Shown here one piece after another: positions 41,732-51,886 of a DNA stretch of 64,000 bases. Under the pieces are notes generated by a model. That model worked only from the letters and a program-made list of their open reading frames with translations, was not told where the DNA came from and searched no databases. Every line of letters starts with the position of its first letter. Position 1 is the stretch's first letter. The DNA is from Paratrimastix pyriformis. Its lineage: Eukaryota; Preaxostyla; Paratrimastigidae. The position numbers and the translations under genes are program-made. The DNA is taken from positions 303,501 to 367,500 of the forward strand of contig JAPMOS010000002.1 in assembly GCA_027972325.1 (NCBI GenBank), in the 5' to 3' direction.

Positions 41732-44700
41732 GGATGATGATGATGATGATGATGATCGGATGATCGGATGATGATCGGATGATGATCGGATGATGATCGG
41801 ATGAGGATCGGATGAGATCGGATGATGATGGATGATGATGATTGGATGGTGATGATTGGATGATGATGATGATGATGATTGATGATGATGATGATGGGGG
41901 GCTCGTTCTCGATGATCAGCAAGTTGTCGTCGTTGCTGCTGCTGGCCCGGTTGCCCTGTGGGAGCTGAGAGGGGCGAGGGGAACGCGCGTCAAAATGATG
42001 CTGATGGGCGGCGATGGTGATGGCGGTGTTGACGAGGGATGCTGATGCTCATGGTTGGATGGTGATGGTTGATGGTGATGCTACTCGTGATCGTCATCGT
42101 CAACCCAACGCGGCCGGGTGTGTCGTGCCAAGGGCAGCGCGGGGACGGACGAAGGCATGGCTGCCGAGCATGACCACCGGGTGGGCCCCAAACGGATCCA
42201 CCACGATCAGCTGGCTGTGCACGGGCACCGGCGACTGCAGCGGATGGAAGGCCGCCATGGCCCCGGGGGAGGTTGGGGGTACGGGGGCGCCGGCCGGTTG
42301 TGGCGGCGCGGCGGCGGAGGTGGGGATGGAGGCGGGCTGGGGGGACACGGCCATGGGCAGCAACAGAGGAGGGGAAGGAAAAGTGGGGATGGTCGATGAT
42401 GATTGGATGATGATTGGATGATGATGATGATTGGATGATGATGCTTGCATGTATGATGATTGGATGATGATTGGATGATGACTGTATGATGATTGGATGA
42501 TGATTGGATGATGATTGGATGATGATTGGGAGGGGATGGGGGAATGGACAAGGGGAATCCCGGCTTGTTGAATTCAAACACAGCACACCACCAAACACTA
42601 ACACGGGACCACACGAGGCATGGACAGCCAGCCGACCCAACCACCAACAAGTCACACCCCGCCACCCCCTCAAAATGGACGCAGACAAAGTTCATCATCG
42701 ATCGAAACGCGCGTGCCGCGGGCGGGGGTTGGGTGGGATCAACCCGACTGACCTGTCTGATCCAGAAATCGGGCACCTGCTCGCTGGGCGGGGCGCCGGG
42801 GGCCTGGAAGAGGGTCGGCGGGACCACCAGCTGCTCGCCCCGGTGGGACATGACCGCCGGGTGGGGCGCCTCCTGGTGCACCAGTCCGTGAATGTACAGG
42901 TGACGCAGGCGGGTCTGGGGCAGGTCGACAATGTCGTTGATCTGCCGGTGGGGGGGGGGGGATGGAGCACAGGGGCGGGTGAATTTGGATGAGACGGGAA
43001 GGAGTCTCTGAAATGACACACAACTGAAATGACACAACTGAAATGACACACAACTGAAAGACCCAATTGAACTGACCCCACTGAAATGTCCCACAACTGA
43101 CATGACGCACAACTGAAATGACGCACAACTGAAATGACGCACAACTGAAATGACGCACAACTGAAATGACACACAACTGAAATGACACACAACTGAAATG
43201 ACACACAACTGAAATGACACACAACTGAAATGACGCACAACTGAAATGACGCACAACTGAAATGACACACAACTGAAATGACACACAACTGAAATGACAC
43301 ACAACTGAAATGACACACAACTGAAATGACACACAACTGAAATGACGCACAACTGAAATGACACACAACTGAAATGACACACAACTGAAATGACGCACAA
43401 CTGAAATGACACACAACTGAAATGACACACAACTGAAATGACGCACAACTGAAATGACACACAACTGAAATGACACACAACTGAAATGACACACAACTGA
43501 AATGACGCACAACTGAAATGACACACAACTGAAATGACACACAACTGAAATGACACACAACTGAAATGACACACAACTGAAATGACGCACAACTGAAATG
43601 ACACACAACTGAAATGACACACAACTGAAATGACACACAACTGAAATGACACACAACTGAAATGACACACAACTGAAATGACACACAACTGAAATGACAC
43701 ACAACTGAAATGACACACAACTGAAATGACACACAACTGAAATGACACACAACTGAAATGACACACAACTGAAATGACACACAACTGAAATGACACACAA
43801 CTGAAATGACACACAACTGAAATGACGCACAACTGAAATGACACACAACTGAAATGACACACAACTGAAATGACACACAACTGAAATGACACACAACTGA
43901 AATGACACACAACTGAAATGACACACAACTGAAATGACACACAACTGAAATGACACACAACTGAAATGACGCACAACTGAAATGACACACAACTGAAATG
44001 ACACACAACTGAAATGACACACAACTGAAATGACACACAACTGAAATGACACACAACTGAAATGACACACAACTGAAATGACACACAACTGAAATGACAC
44101 ACAACTGAAATGACACACAACTGAAATGACACACAACTGAAATGACACACAACTGAAATGACACACAACTGAAATGACACACAACTGAAATGACACACAA
44201 CTGAAATGACACACAACTGAAATGACACACAACTGAAATGACACACAACTGAAATGACACACAACTGAAATGACACACAACTGAAATGACACACAACTGA
44301 AATGACGCACAACTGAAATGACACACAACTGAAATGACACACAACTGAAATGACGCACAACTGAAATGACACACAACTGAAATGACACACAACTGAAATG
44401 ACACACAACTGAAATGACACACAACTGAAATGACACACAACTGAGCGAGCCTGACGGCCTGGTGGGGAGGAGGGGGTTAGATGGACGGGTGTCTGGCTGC
44501 GGTGGTGGCAGGAGTGTCAGCGGCGAGTGGCGGTGGTCGCAGTAATGGCAGTGATGACTGTGATTGTGGTGGTTATGGTGACAGTGACAGTGACAGTGAC
44601 AGTGACAGTGGCAGTGGCAGTGACAGTGACAGTGACAGTGACAGTGACAGTGACAGTGGTTGGGGGTGGCCATGACAGACCAGAGTGCCCTTGGTGTACA

Positions 44701-47700
44701 CCAGGAAGAGCAGCCCGTCACGGGCCCGCCGGATGAGGCGCCGGGCGTGGGCGATGTCGATGTGGCCCACGGTCGGGCAGAGCCTGCGAAATGACATGGT
44801 TGGGTGGGGGTAGGATTGTATCGAACAAGAACCGAGTGAGACTTCGATGAGACCGTGATGATGATGATTGCTGATGATGATGAGATGACGATGACTGAAT
44901 GATGACGATGACTGGGTGATGATGATGAGATGATGATGATGAGATGATGATGACGATGAAATGATGATGATGAATGATGCTGTGTGTGTGCGTGTGTGTG
45001 CGTGTGTGTGTGTGTGCGGCTGCACCGGGGCGGGTGGGTGTGAACTGGCCGCCGATTGGGTGTGTGTGGGATGGGGCAGGGGCGTGATGGCACGCGCATG
45101 GCAGAGGCGGGTAGCTCAAGTGGGGAGGTCGCGACTGCCGGGATCAGGGTGGGCGGAGTCTGGAGATGCAGCGGGCATGGGGGCGTGAATGACAAGGGTG
45201 GGTGGGGGGTGGGATGCCGACCTTGAGGCTGTTGGGCATGGCGACAGGCAGGTGCAGATGCAGGGGAGGGGAGGGAATGACGGGGGGTGGGCGGGAAATG
45301 TCGACCTTGAGGCTGTTGGGCACACCAGATGCAGGGGGTGGTGGGAATGGTGGGGGTGGGAATGACAGGGGGGGGGGGGGGAATGTCGACCTTGAGGCTG
45401 TTGGGCATGGTCGACTTGGCCTCGCGGAGGCGGAGCCAAGTCTCGTGGTACCAGGTGGCCACCCGGACCGAGTCCACCTGCAGCCCCACGTTCACCTGCC
45501 CCATCCGCCGCCACCCACCGACCCAGCCAACGTGAGGTGAGCGGTGGAAGGGGGGCCGGCTGGGCAGGGGGGTGGATGTGGCCAGGGCTGGCTGGGAGCC
45601 CTCAACCACACTCCCGCGATGCTGCTGCTGGCTGGCTGATGAAGATGTTGGTTGGTTGGGTGGTTGAGGAGCTCGCTGTATGATGATGATGAATGATGAT
45701 GATGATTGGATGATGATGATGATTGGATGATGATGATGATTGGATGATGATGATGATTGGATGATGATGATGATTGGATGATGATGATGATTGGATGATG
45801 ATGATGATTGGATGATGATGATTGGATGAGGGTGCTGACGATGGCCCAAGTCGCGACACATCCCCGGGTGTCCCTTGCCTCTTCACAGGGGGCGTGTGGG
45901 CATGGGGGCATGGGGCAGGGACCGACCTGGGCACAGAGGGCGCCCGCGGTCCAGTCCATGGACCCGGTCCACACCCGGAGGGGCCGGCCGGCCGGCGGTA
46001 CGTCACTGGCCGGAAGCGGCGGGGGCGGGGGCGAGAGGCCGGACTCGGTTGGAGCGGTCGGCCCCAGGAGGGGGGTGGTGGAGGTGGTAGTGGAGGGGGA
46101 GCCGGCGGATGGGATGGCGTGGGAGGGGGAGACGGCTGGGGGCTGGAGGTCCACCGCCACGAGGAATTTGTGGCACCCGGTTCTGGGAGCTGCGAGGAAA
46201 GAAAAGAAAAAAGAAAAGAGTGAGATGATGCTGATGATTGGGTGTTGTGTGATGATTGGATGGTGGTGGTGGTTGGTGGTGGCGGTGGCGGTGGCGGTGG
46301 CGGTGGCGGTGGCGGTGGCGGTGATGATGACTGGCGATGGCGATTGGGTGATGATTAAGTGATGCTGGTGCTCAGGAGCCCCCTCCCCCTCTCCTCTCCT
46401 CTCCCCTCTCTCCTCTCCCTCTTCCCTCCCTCCTCCCTCCCTCCCTCCTCCCTCCCTCCCTCCCTCCCCTCCCTCCCCTCCCTCCTCCTCCCTCCCCTCC
46501 CCCTCCCCCCCACACTCACACACACAGACACAGACACAGACACACATACCCACACGACACGCCAACCCCACGGGACCGGAGTACGCGCGGCAGGACCTCC
46601 GCCCCGGCGGCCCGGAAGTGGTCGAGGGCCTTCAGGTGGGAGGCCTCGGTGCCCCCGTTGCCCAGAATCAGATGCAATCGAGGGCCCAGCGCTGCTCGGG
46701 GGGGGGACTGAAGAACGGTCGGACTGCCGTGCCAACTTGACATCATCACCAACACCAAAGTCCTCAATCAAATAGGAACAGATGTCTGATGATGCTTCCT
46801 GATGTGCGTCACAAACTGTCTCTTTAGATCGCCACATCATCACCACCAACACCAAAGTCCTCGATCACAGCACCTTGCTTCGTCAAGTGTCGAATCCGGT
46901 GTGTCTGTGTGTGTCTGTGTGTATGTATGTGTGTATGTGTGTGTGTGTGTGGGGGCGTCCAGCAGCCAGCCCGGTATGTGCGTATGTGTCAACACGGGGG
47001 AGCGATCATATGAGGGTGAGGGGAAACAACGACGAGGAATTATGGCTGTGCACCGCGTGTGTGAATGCGTGCCCACGCGAGCTCAAAGGCAGCGCTCGGC
47101 CCCCGTCGCATCCACGCTCCTGATCGTGTCCACTTTGTCCCCACCCCGGGGTGATGACGGCGGGGTGAGGTCGACGGACCGAGGAGGGGCCGGGTCAGTT
47201 CGGGCTCGTCGACCTCCAGGTCGGCCAGACAGCCGTACAGGTGCACCGTGGGCGGCCCGCGCACCACCGACTCGAGGAAGGCCAGGGCGCCCGTGCGGAG
47301 GGATCCGCCCAGGTAGGCCCGGCTGGGGGAGTCGGCAGTGTACAGGTCCTGCCGTCGGGGACAGAGGTGTGTGTGGTGCGTGGGCATGAGGAAAGATGAT
47401 GCTGATGATCAGATGATGATCTGGGTGATGATGATCTGGGTGATGATGGCTGGGTGATGATGGCTGGGTGATGGTGATGATGGCTGGGTGATGATGATGA
47501 GCGACCTTGCGCAGGAGCTCCATTCCGGCCTCGGGGCTGATGACCCCGGGTGGGAGCGACAGGTGTTGGGTCATCCACTCGGAGGCCAGGAGGCCCCGGT
47601 TGAAGAACACCGAGAAATGCGGGGAGACTCGGTTCTGAGTGGGAGAAGGGCCAGAGCATGCGTCGGAACGGCAACGCCACAGACCACCAGCGATACTGGG

Positions 47701-48138
47701 GGTCCATGCCGAGGTGAACTCGACACTTTCGTGCGCACCGGCCGGAAAAGGGCCTACCAATGCCACGACACAATAAGAAACCCGATCACCCACGTTCAGA
47801 TCGCAATCGCACCACTGGAACTTCTGAATGGGCCATGCCGACGATGGCAGAAGCACCCCGGGTGGTTCCGTCCTGTAGCCCCAGGGCTCCAATCAGAACC
47901 AAAGAGGAAAAATGCCAGACCTCCCGGGGAAACCGAGTGGGGGGTAGGAATTCAGACCAAGAAGTTGGGGGATGCGATTAAGAACACGCCAGGAGATGTG
48001 AGCAGCCTCACAACTCTGGCGGACGACGCAAACGAGGGGGACGTTATCATCGGAGCTTGTCAAGGGACAGCTGGCCAGATCGTTCGGTGAATCATTGGAG
48101 GAGTCCGAGAGAAGATCGGATTGTTGTATGGGATCCAC
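40665..48138 (-). CDS. phospholipase D-like (HKD) family protein, at least 11 exons
   Basis: Minus strand. Exon 1 is 48138-47921 (ATG; RVLNRIPQLLG), then 47872-about 47690 (PIQKFQWCDCDLNVGDR), 47634-47506 (FSVFFNRG), 47348-47180, about 46707-46567 (LILGNGGTEASHLKALDHF), 46189-45927 (HKFLVAVD ... WTGSMDWTAGALC), 45495-45391, 44783-44681 (IDIAHARRLIRRARDGLLFL), 42941-42753, about 42336-42151 (HSQLIVVDPFGAHPVVMLGS) and 41955 onward (NDDNLLIIEN ... DHFRFRL ... ELQFWLG). The order matches bacterial-type PLD-like proteins with two phosphodiesterase halves. Both HKD motifs are imperfect: the first reads C-H-K where H-x-K is expected, the second H-S-Q instead of H-x-K. A one-base shift in a C run near 41407 is needed to reach ELQFWLG. 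The 3' end is uncertain; the acidic/Ala-rich tail is open to 40665. Confidence 0.75.
41520..41905. repeat. GAT microsatellite lying in frame within the PLD-like gene
   Basis: About 385 bp of GAT/GATTGGAT units. On the coding (minus) strand this reads as Ile/His/Ser-rich sequence continuous with LLIIEN upstream and DSIDHFRFRL downstream, and that strand has no GT dinucleotide here to serve as a donor. Confidence 0.85.
42370..42535. repeat. GATTGGATGAT repeat
   Basis: About 11-13-bp units in the PLD-like intron upstream (gene sense) of the second HKD exon. Confidence 0.9.
43003..44443. repeat. 16-bp minisatellite, about 90 copies
   Basis: The unit on the plus strand is aaatgacacacaactg; about one copy in six carries gacgcac instead of gacacac. 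It lies in the PLD-like intron between exons 44783-44681 and 42941-42753. Because 16 is not a multiple of three and the unit lacks stops on the minus strand, three minus frames stay open for up to about 1,040 codons; none is a gene. Confidence 0.97.
44565..44662. repeat. GACAGT hexanucleotide repeat
   Basis: About 14 copies with ggcagt variants, ending about 20 bp from the donor of PLD-like exon 44783-44681. Confidence 0.93.
45215..45420 (-). repeat. three copies of a PLD-like exon tail with its donor
   Basis: The end of exon 45495-45391 (plus-strand text gtcgaccttgaggctgttgg) recurs at about 45298-45320 and 45219-45240, each with the donor side (gtcgac / gtcggc). Copies are 75-85 bp apart. 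Confidence 0.88.
45670..45835. repeat. GATTGGATGATGAT repeat
   Basis: About ten 17-18-bp units of gattggatgatgatgat in a PLD-like intron. Confidence 0.93.
46262..46508. repeat. GGTGGC repeat followed by a CT-rich tract
   Basis: (GGTGGC) about nine copies to 46322, then about 130 bp of CCCTCCCTCCT on the plus strand (purine-rich on the coding strand) at 46376-46508. Confidence 0.9.
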
Positions 48139-48292
48139 CCCCGAGCGCGTTTACTTTCCCTTCTTCACGGGCTTCAAAGAAAGGAAAGATTGCGGGAAGA
48201 ACCGCGGGAACAGAGTGTGATCACTGTTTTCAAATTTGTTTGTATTTTATTTGGTTTCTTGGGAATCCGCAATTTCCACTCGCTTCTGATAG
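48139..48292. promoter_or_regulatory. 154-bp spacer between divergent genes
   Basis: The PLD-like ATG at 48138 (minus) and the ATG at 48293 (plus) face away from each other across this segment, which must hold both start regions. It has an AT-rich stretch (ttgtttgtattttatttggt). No specific motif is claimed. Confidence 0.45.
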
Positions 48293-49041
48293 ATGAGCGG
48301 GTTTAGGAATATTCAGCCATTGGGCCGAGAGGCGCGCCGGGCCAGTGGTGAAGCTCTTGAGAAGCAGCGATTGGCTGCCCGTCGGGAGGGGTTCGCACGC
48401 GAGGAGATTCTTGACCACCCAATTTCCGTCGAAACCAATAGTCCAATGTCTGTTTCCCAATCGAACAGAACACGTCATTCCATTCCGGGCACAGGTTCGT
48501 GGATGAGGTTTCCCGTTTCCAGACCGATGCAGCCGCCGAGGAGTACCACAGGAGGCAGGCACTCCTTAACAGGGAAAAACAATCCCTTGAGATGCACAGA
48601 AAACGAGAGGAAGAGCGAGAGACCCAACGATGGAAGACTATGGTCCGCTCCTCCCCCGAAGTCCTGCCTGACCAACCTCACCCTGGGTGCAGGAGGAGGA
48701 GGAGCGCCGAGAACGCGAGCGCGCTGCGGCGGTGGCGGGGACCAGCAAACGGAACCAATCCGATCTGGGCGCGGCGTGTGCCTCTCCGCGTGCGTGTGTT
48801 GCGCGGGTGGCGAACCGTTTCTGACATCGTCTTGTCTGGGCGGGGCCGGGCCGTCGCAGGTGTGGCCTATGACCCGCTGACGCTCACCTATGCGGACACC
48901 CCCGAGGGGCGCAATCTGAAGGACCGCGACGAGCGGGCCCGGGAGTGGGCCGATTTCCGCATGGCCGAGCTGTCCCGGCGCAACACCAACACCGACGGGA
49001 TCAACCCCATCACGGGGGAGCCCATCACCAGGCGCGCCTGA
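48293..49041 (+). CDS. four-exon charged, coiled-coil protein of unknown function
   Basis: Exons 48293-48447, 48495-48642, 48693-about 48780 and 48860-49041. Donors gtctg and gtccg give matching phases for the first two introns (46 and 50 nt). Exon 1 starts MSGFRNIQPLGREARRASGE. Exon 2 is strongly charged and helical (YHRRQALLNREKQSLEMHRK). Exon 3 begins EEEERRERERAAA. Exon 4 is the best conserved-looking part (YDPLTLTYADTPEGRNL, INPITGEPITRRA). The total is about 190 aa. The donor of exon 3 is one of two or three nearby gt sites. The composition suggests a structural or cytoskeletal protein, but I do not recognise the family. Confidence 0.65.
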
Positions 49042-50153
49042 GCTGCCAAACTCCACCCCGTCAAGATCACCCCCTCGCCCCCCTCGCCCACCCTCGCCCA
49101 CCACGCCTGTCAAGGATGAGTGCCCTCTGCCTGTCCACCCTCGTCTATGCAGGTTGGCTGTGGGTCGGACTTTGTCAGCACCCCCTGCCCCGGGTCTGCA
49201 CCCCCGGGGCAGCAAATGAGGGCATGGGAGGCTGAAGGGGGATCGGTTAGTGGGCAGGTGGGCAGTTGGGAAAGTGGGTCAGGCATGTGTGATACTTCCC
49301 AGCTTTCGCCGGGTCCGTGCTCGGGCCGAAGCCCGCGGGTAACAGGGTCAGGCATCTGAAATCCGTGACCCTTCGCCCCTTTTCCTGTGATAGATGGACG
49401 TCCACTAAAAGGTGCAGCTGACAAGAAGGGCTGCCCTGCAGGTGTGTATTCTGCAGTTTGGCAAACGTGGGTGTTCCGGAGGCGAACCATTGCCCCTTCC
49501 GAGGAACCACGCTCTATTGAAGTCGGTCGGGATTATGGCATGCAGACGGGATTATGGCATGCCTATGTAAGGACAATCTTGCCGTGACTCGATCTTCTGG
49601 GGGATGCTGGCAGGAGGCGGGCAGGAGGCGGGCATGGGGCGGGCAGGAGGCGGGCAGGAGTGAGTGTGCGGGCGGATAACCCGCGGGCACGCTGCCCGCC
49701 TCCCCCGGGACGCGGGACGACCCGCCTCCCGGGGGCATGCCCACCTCCCGGGGGCTGCCCGCTTCCCGCCGGGGCATCCCACTTGGCCTGCCTAACGTGT
49801 ACAGTGACAAGTGTGGTTGTGGCAGGCGCCAGTCGGTGCGCGGTGTGGCAGGTGTATGCGCGTGGGCTTGGCGTGAAAGTTTGCCGGGCATGGGCAGGTG
49901 ACAGGCAGCTGAGCGGGGGCGGAGCCATGGCGTGTGTGGATCAGATTCGAGGGGGGCCTCCGAGGCAGAGGGGCTCACCGTCCACAAAATTCTCAGACAG
50001 GCCCACCTGCCCACCACCGACCAGAGGTGAGGTGCGGGGTCCCGCACAACATCTTTTCCTCCGTCAGGGTTAGGTCGGCCTACCCATCCTGCCCACCCAT
50101 CCGGCAGTCATAACCCCCCCTGCTTGGCCGCCTTCCCCACGACTGGACGATGA
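49042..50153. other. gene-poor, GC-rich spacer
   Basis: No protein-like frame. Contains a GC-rich minisatellite at about 49610-49770 (gcgggcaggaggcgggca units). Part of it, gtgcgggcggataacccgcg, recurs inverted at about 51604-51630. Confidence 0.6.
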
Positions 50154-51043
50154 GGGACTGGTTTCTACATTTTGGTACCAGAGGTGAAAAAAAATAATGT
50201 CGGTGCAAAAGAACGGACCTTGCACGGTGAGTACGGGATGGTGGGCCACTAAGGTCGGAGGGCCCTGGGCCCGGGTGGGGGAGCTGATCAAGAATGTGCA
50301 TTCTGGAAAAAATGTTCAGATCCGAATGCTTGGTGAACTGAGCTAAAGCTGTGCGATGAACTAGTAGTTTGGTGTGGTTAGTGAGACTCCGGTGCCGAGT
50401 GGCGGTGGTGAAATGAGGATACTCGAATGTCTGAAGTGAACCAAGTGAGTTGTGGCCTGGAAATGACCTGGATGTGTGAACGAATAGATAAGATGCGAAT
50501 GACTTGGTGATCTAGTGCATGTGTTCGGTGGAAAGTGATAAGTGATTCCCATCCCTTAAAAAGTGATAAAGCGTCGATCTATTCGCAAAGGAAGCAATGA
50601 AATACATAAAAAAATACAACAGAAACAAAAGATTAGCCAGAAAAAGAAAGCGCCGCGACCAAAGGCGGCTGGAAAAATTGACGCGTTCAAAAAAGGAAGA
50701 GATACTGAAGCGCGGGTTGAAGCCGCCCCGGTCGTTTTTGAATCTTATTTTGGTCCCACGACCCCCTCGCAGCGGGCTTTTCGGCCACGTTGCTGTTTCA
50801 AAAAATTCTTTGTTTCATTCCATTTGTTTAGCCGTTCAGAAAACACGGTACACGCAGAAGATTTTTCCCCATTCTTCATTTTGGATAGCCTCGCAGCGGG
50901 CTTTTCCAAGGTTTGTGTGCGGTGGGGTGGCCGGCCGTCGCGGGCCGCTAGGTTGGTCATCTGAAAACCGGGTACACGCAGACCCGTTTTCGCGCTAGCC
51001 GGCCATCTATGATGGCCGGTTCCACTTTCCGGAAACCAGTCCC
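50154..51043. mobile_element. candidate 890-bp inverted-repeat element
   Basis: Bounded by the 12-bp inverted repeat GGGACTGGTTTC / GAAACCAGTCCC, beyond which similarity is weak. It is flanked on both sides by GACTGGACGATGA, a 13-bp direct repeat; the right flank also has further gactgg units, so the direct repeat may be pre-existing simple sequence. Internal direct repeat cctcgcagcgggcttttc at 50765 and 50890. No protein seen. Confidence 0.45.
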
Positions 51044-51289
51044 ATGACTGGACGATGACTGGACGACGACTGGATGGTGATTGGGTCCACCTGACCTGCC
51101 GGCCCACCTGCTCATCTGACCATCCATGAGCCCACCTGCCTCGCCACCTGCCCACCTGCCCCCACGGTGCCCCAAAGCTTGATGCGGCGAACCCTGGGTG
51201 TGCAATGGTGCCCTCCGGCGTTTGAACGCCCACTACCCACCTGCTCATGCCCGGCATAGTCGCATCCACCACCGGCAGGCGGGCACGAA

Positions 51290-51520
51290 CTGGGCATGCC
51301 CGGGGGCAGGCGGGCAGGAGGCGGGACTTCCAGCGGGCAAGCGGGCAGGAGGCGGGCTTGCCCGCGGGCAGGCGGGCAGGGGGCGGGCAGGAGGCGGGCA
51401 TGCCCCCGGGAGGCGGGACGGTGGCGGGTAGGCGGGCATCCCGCGTCCCTGCCCGCGGGTTGCCCGCGGGCACCAACCGGGCAAGTCGACCACCCCCCCG
51501 GGGTGGTGACCCGCAGGTGG
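51290..51520. repeat. GCGGGCAGG GC-rich minisatellite
   Basis: Irregular gcgggcaggaggcgggc units, related to the block at 49610-49770. Frames through it are artefacts of composition. Confidence 0.85.
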
Positions 51521-51688
51521 GGTGGGGAGGTGGCGCCGCACATGGTGCCCTGTACCCAAGCGAATGGTGCGGATATGGGAGGCCGCGCTCGGGGTCGGTT
51601 TTTGCCCGCGGGTTATCCGCCCGCACACTCCCTGGTGGCGAAGGATGACCCAGGAAGCGGGCTTACCATACCCCCGGTAGCACAGTGG

Positions 51689-51781
51689 TGCAGAGAGAAC
51701 ATGCTGTGTATTTGCGAGGGCGCAGGCGACAAGTTCAAGAAAAGAAAGATTACTCGCGCCTTCGCGCCATGCGTTACACTC
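51689..51781 (-). repeat. dispersed repeat, possibly a retrotransposon 3' tail
   Basis: About 93 bp closely matching 62556-62652 (shared strings ttgcgagggcgcaggcgac and ctcgcgccttcgcgccatgc). It lies just past the stop of the RNase H/endonuclease reading frame, in the same orientation, as a 3' untranslated region would. Confidence 0.8.
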
Positions 51782-51886
51782 CGGGGGGGGCCGGGCCAAA
51801 TGACCCGTATGGTGGCTCCTCCCGGCCGGGGGTCCGCCTGGTGGCGGGGCCGCCCAGTGATGGGTGTGGGTGTTGGGGAGGGGTGC

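Noticed and set aside
43003-44443. CRISPR array
   Set aside because: Units are contiguous 16-mers with no unique spacers, in a eukaryotic intron.
42207-45861. Minus-strand open frames of 581 to 1,040 codons with a repeating VCHFSCVSFQL pattern
   Set aside because: They arise because the 16-bp minisatellite has no stop codon in any minus frame; real PLD-like exons lie on both sides and the array is intronic.
50563-50998. Lys/Arg-rich 133-codon frames
   Set aside because: Low complexity from A-rich DNA, two overlapping frames, no recognisable motif.
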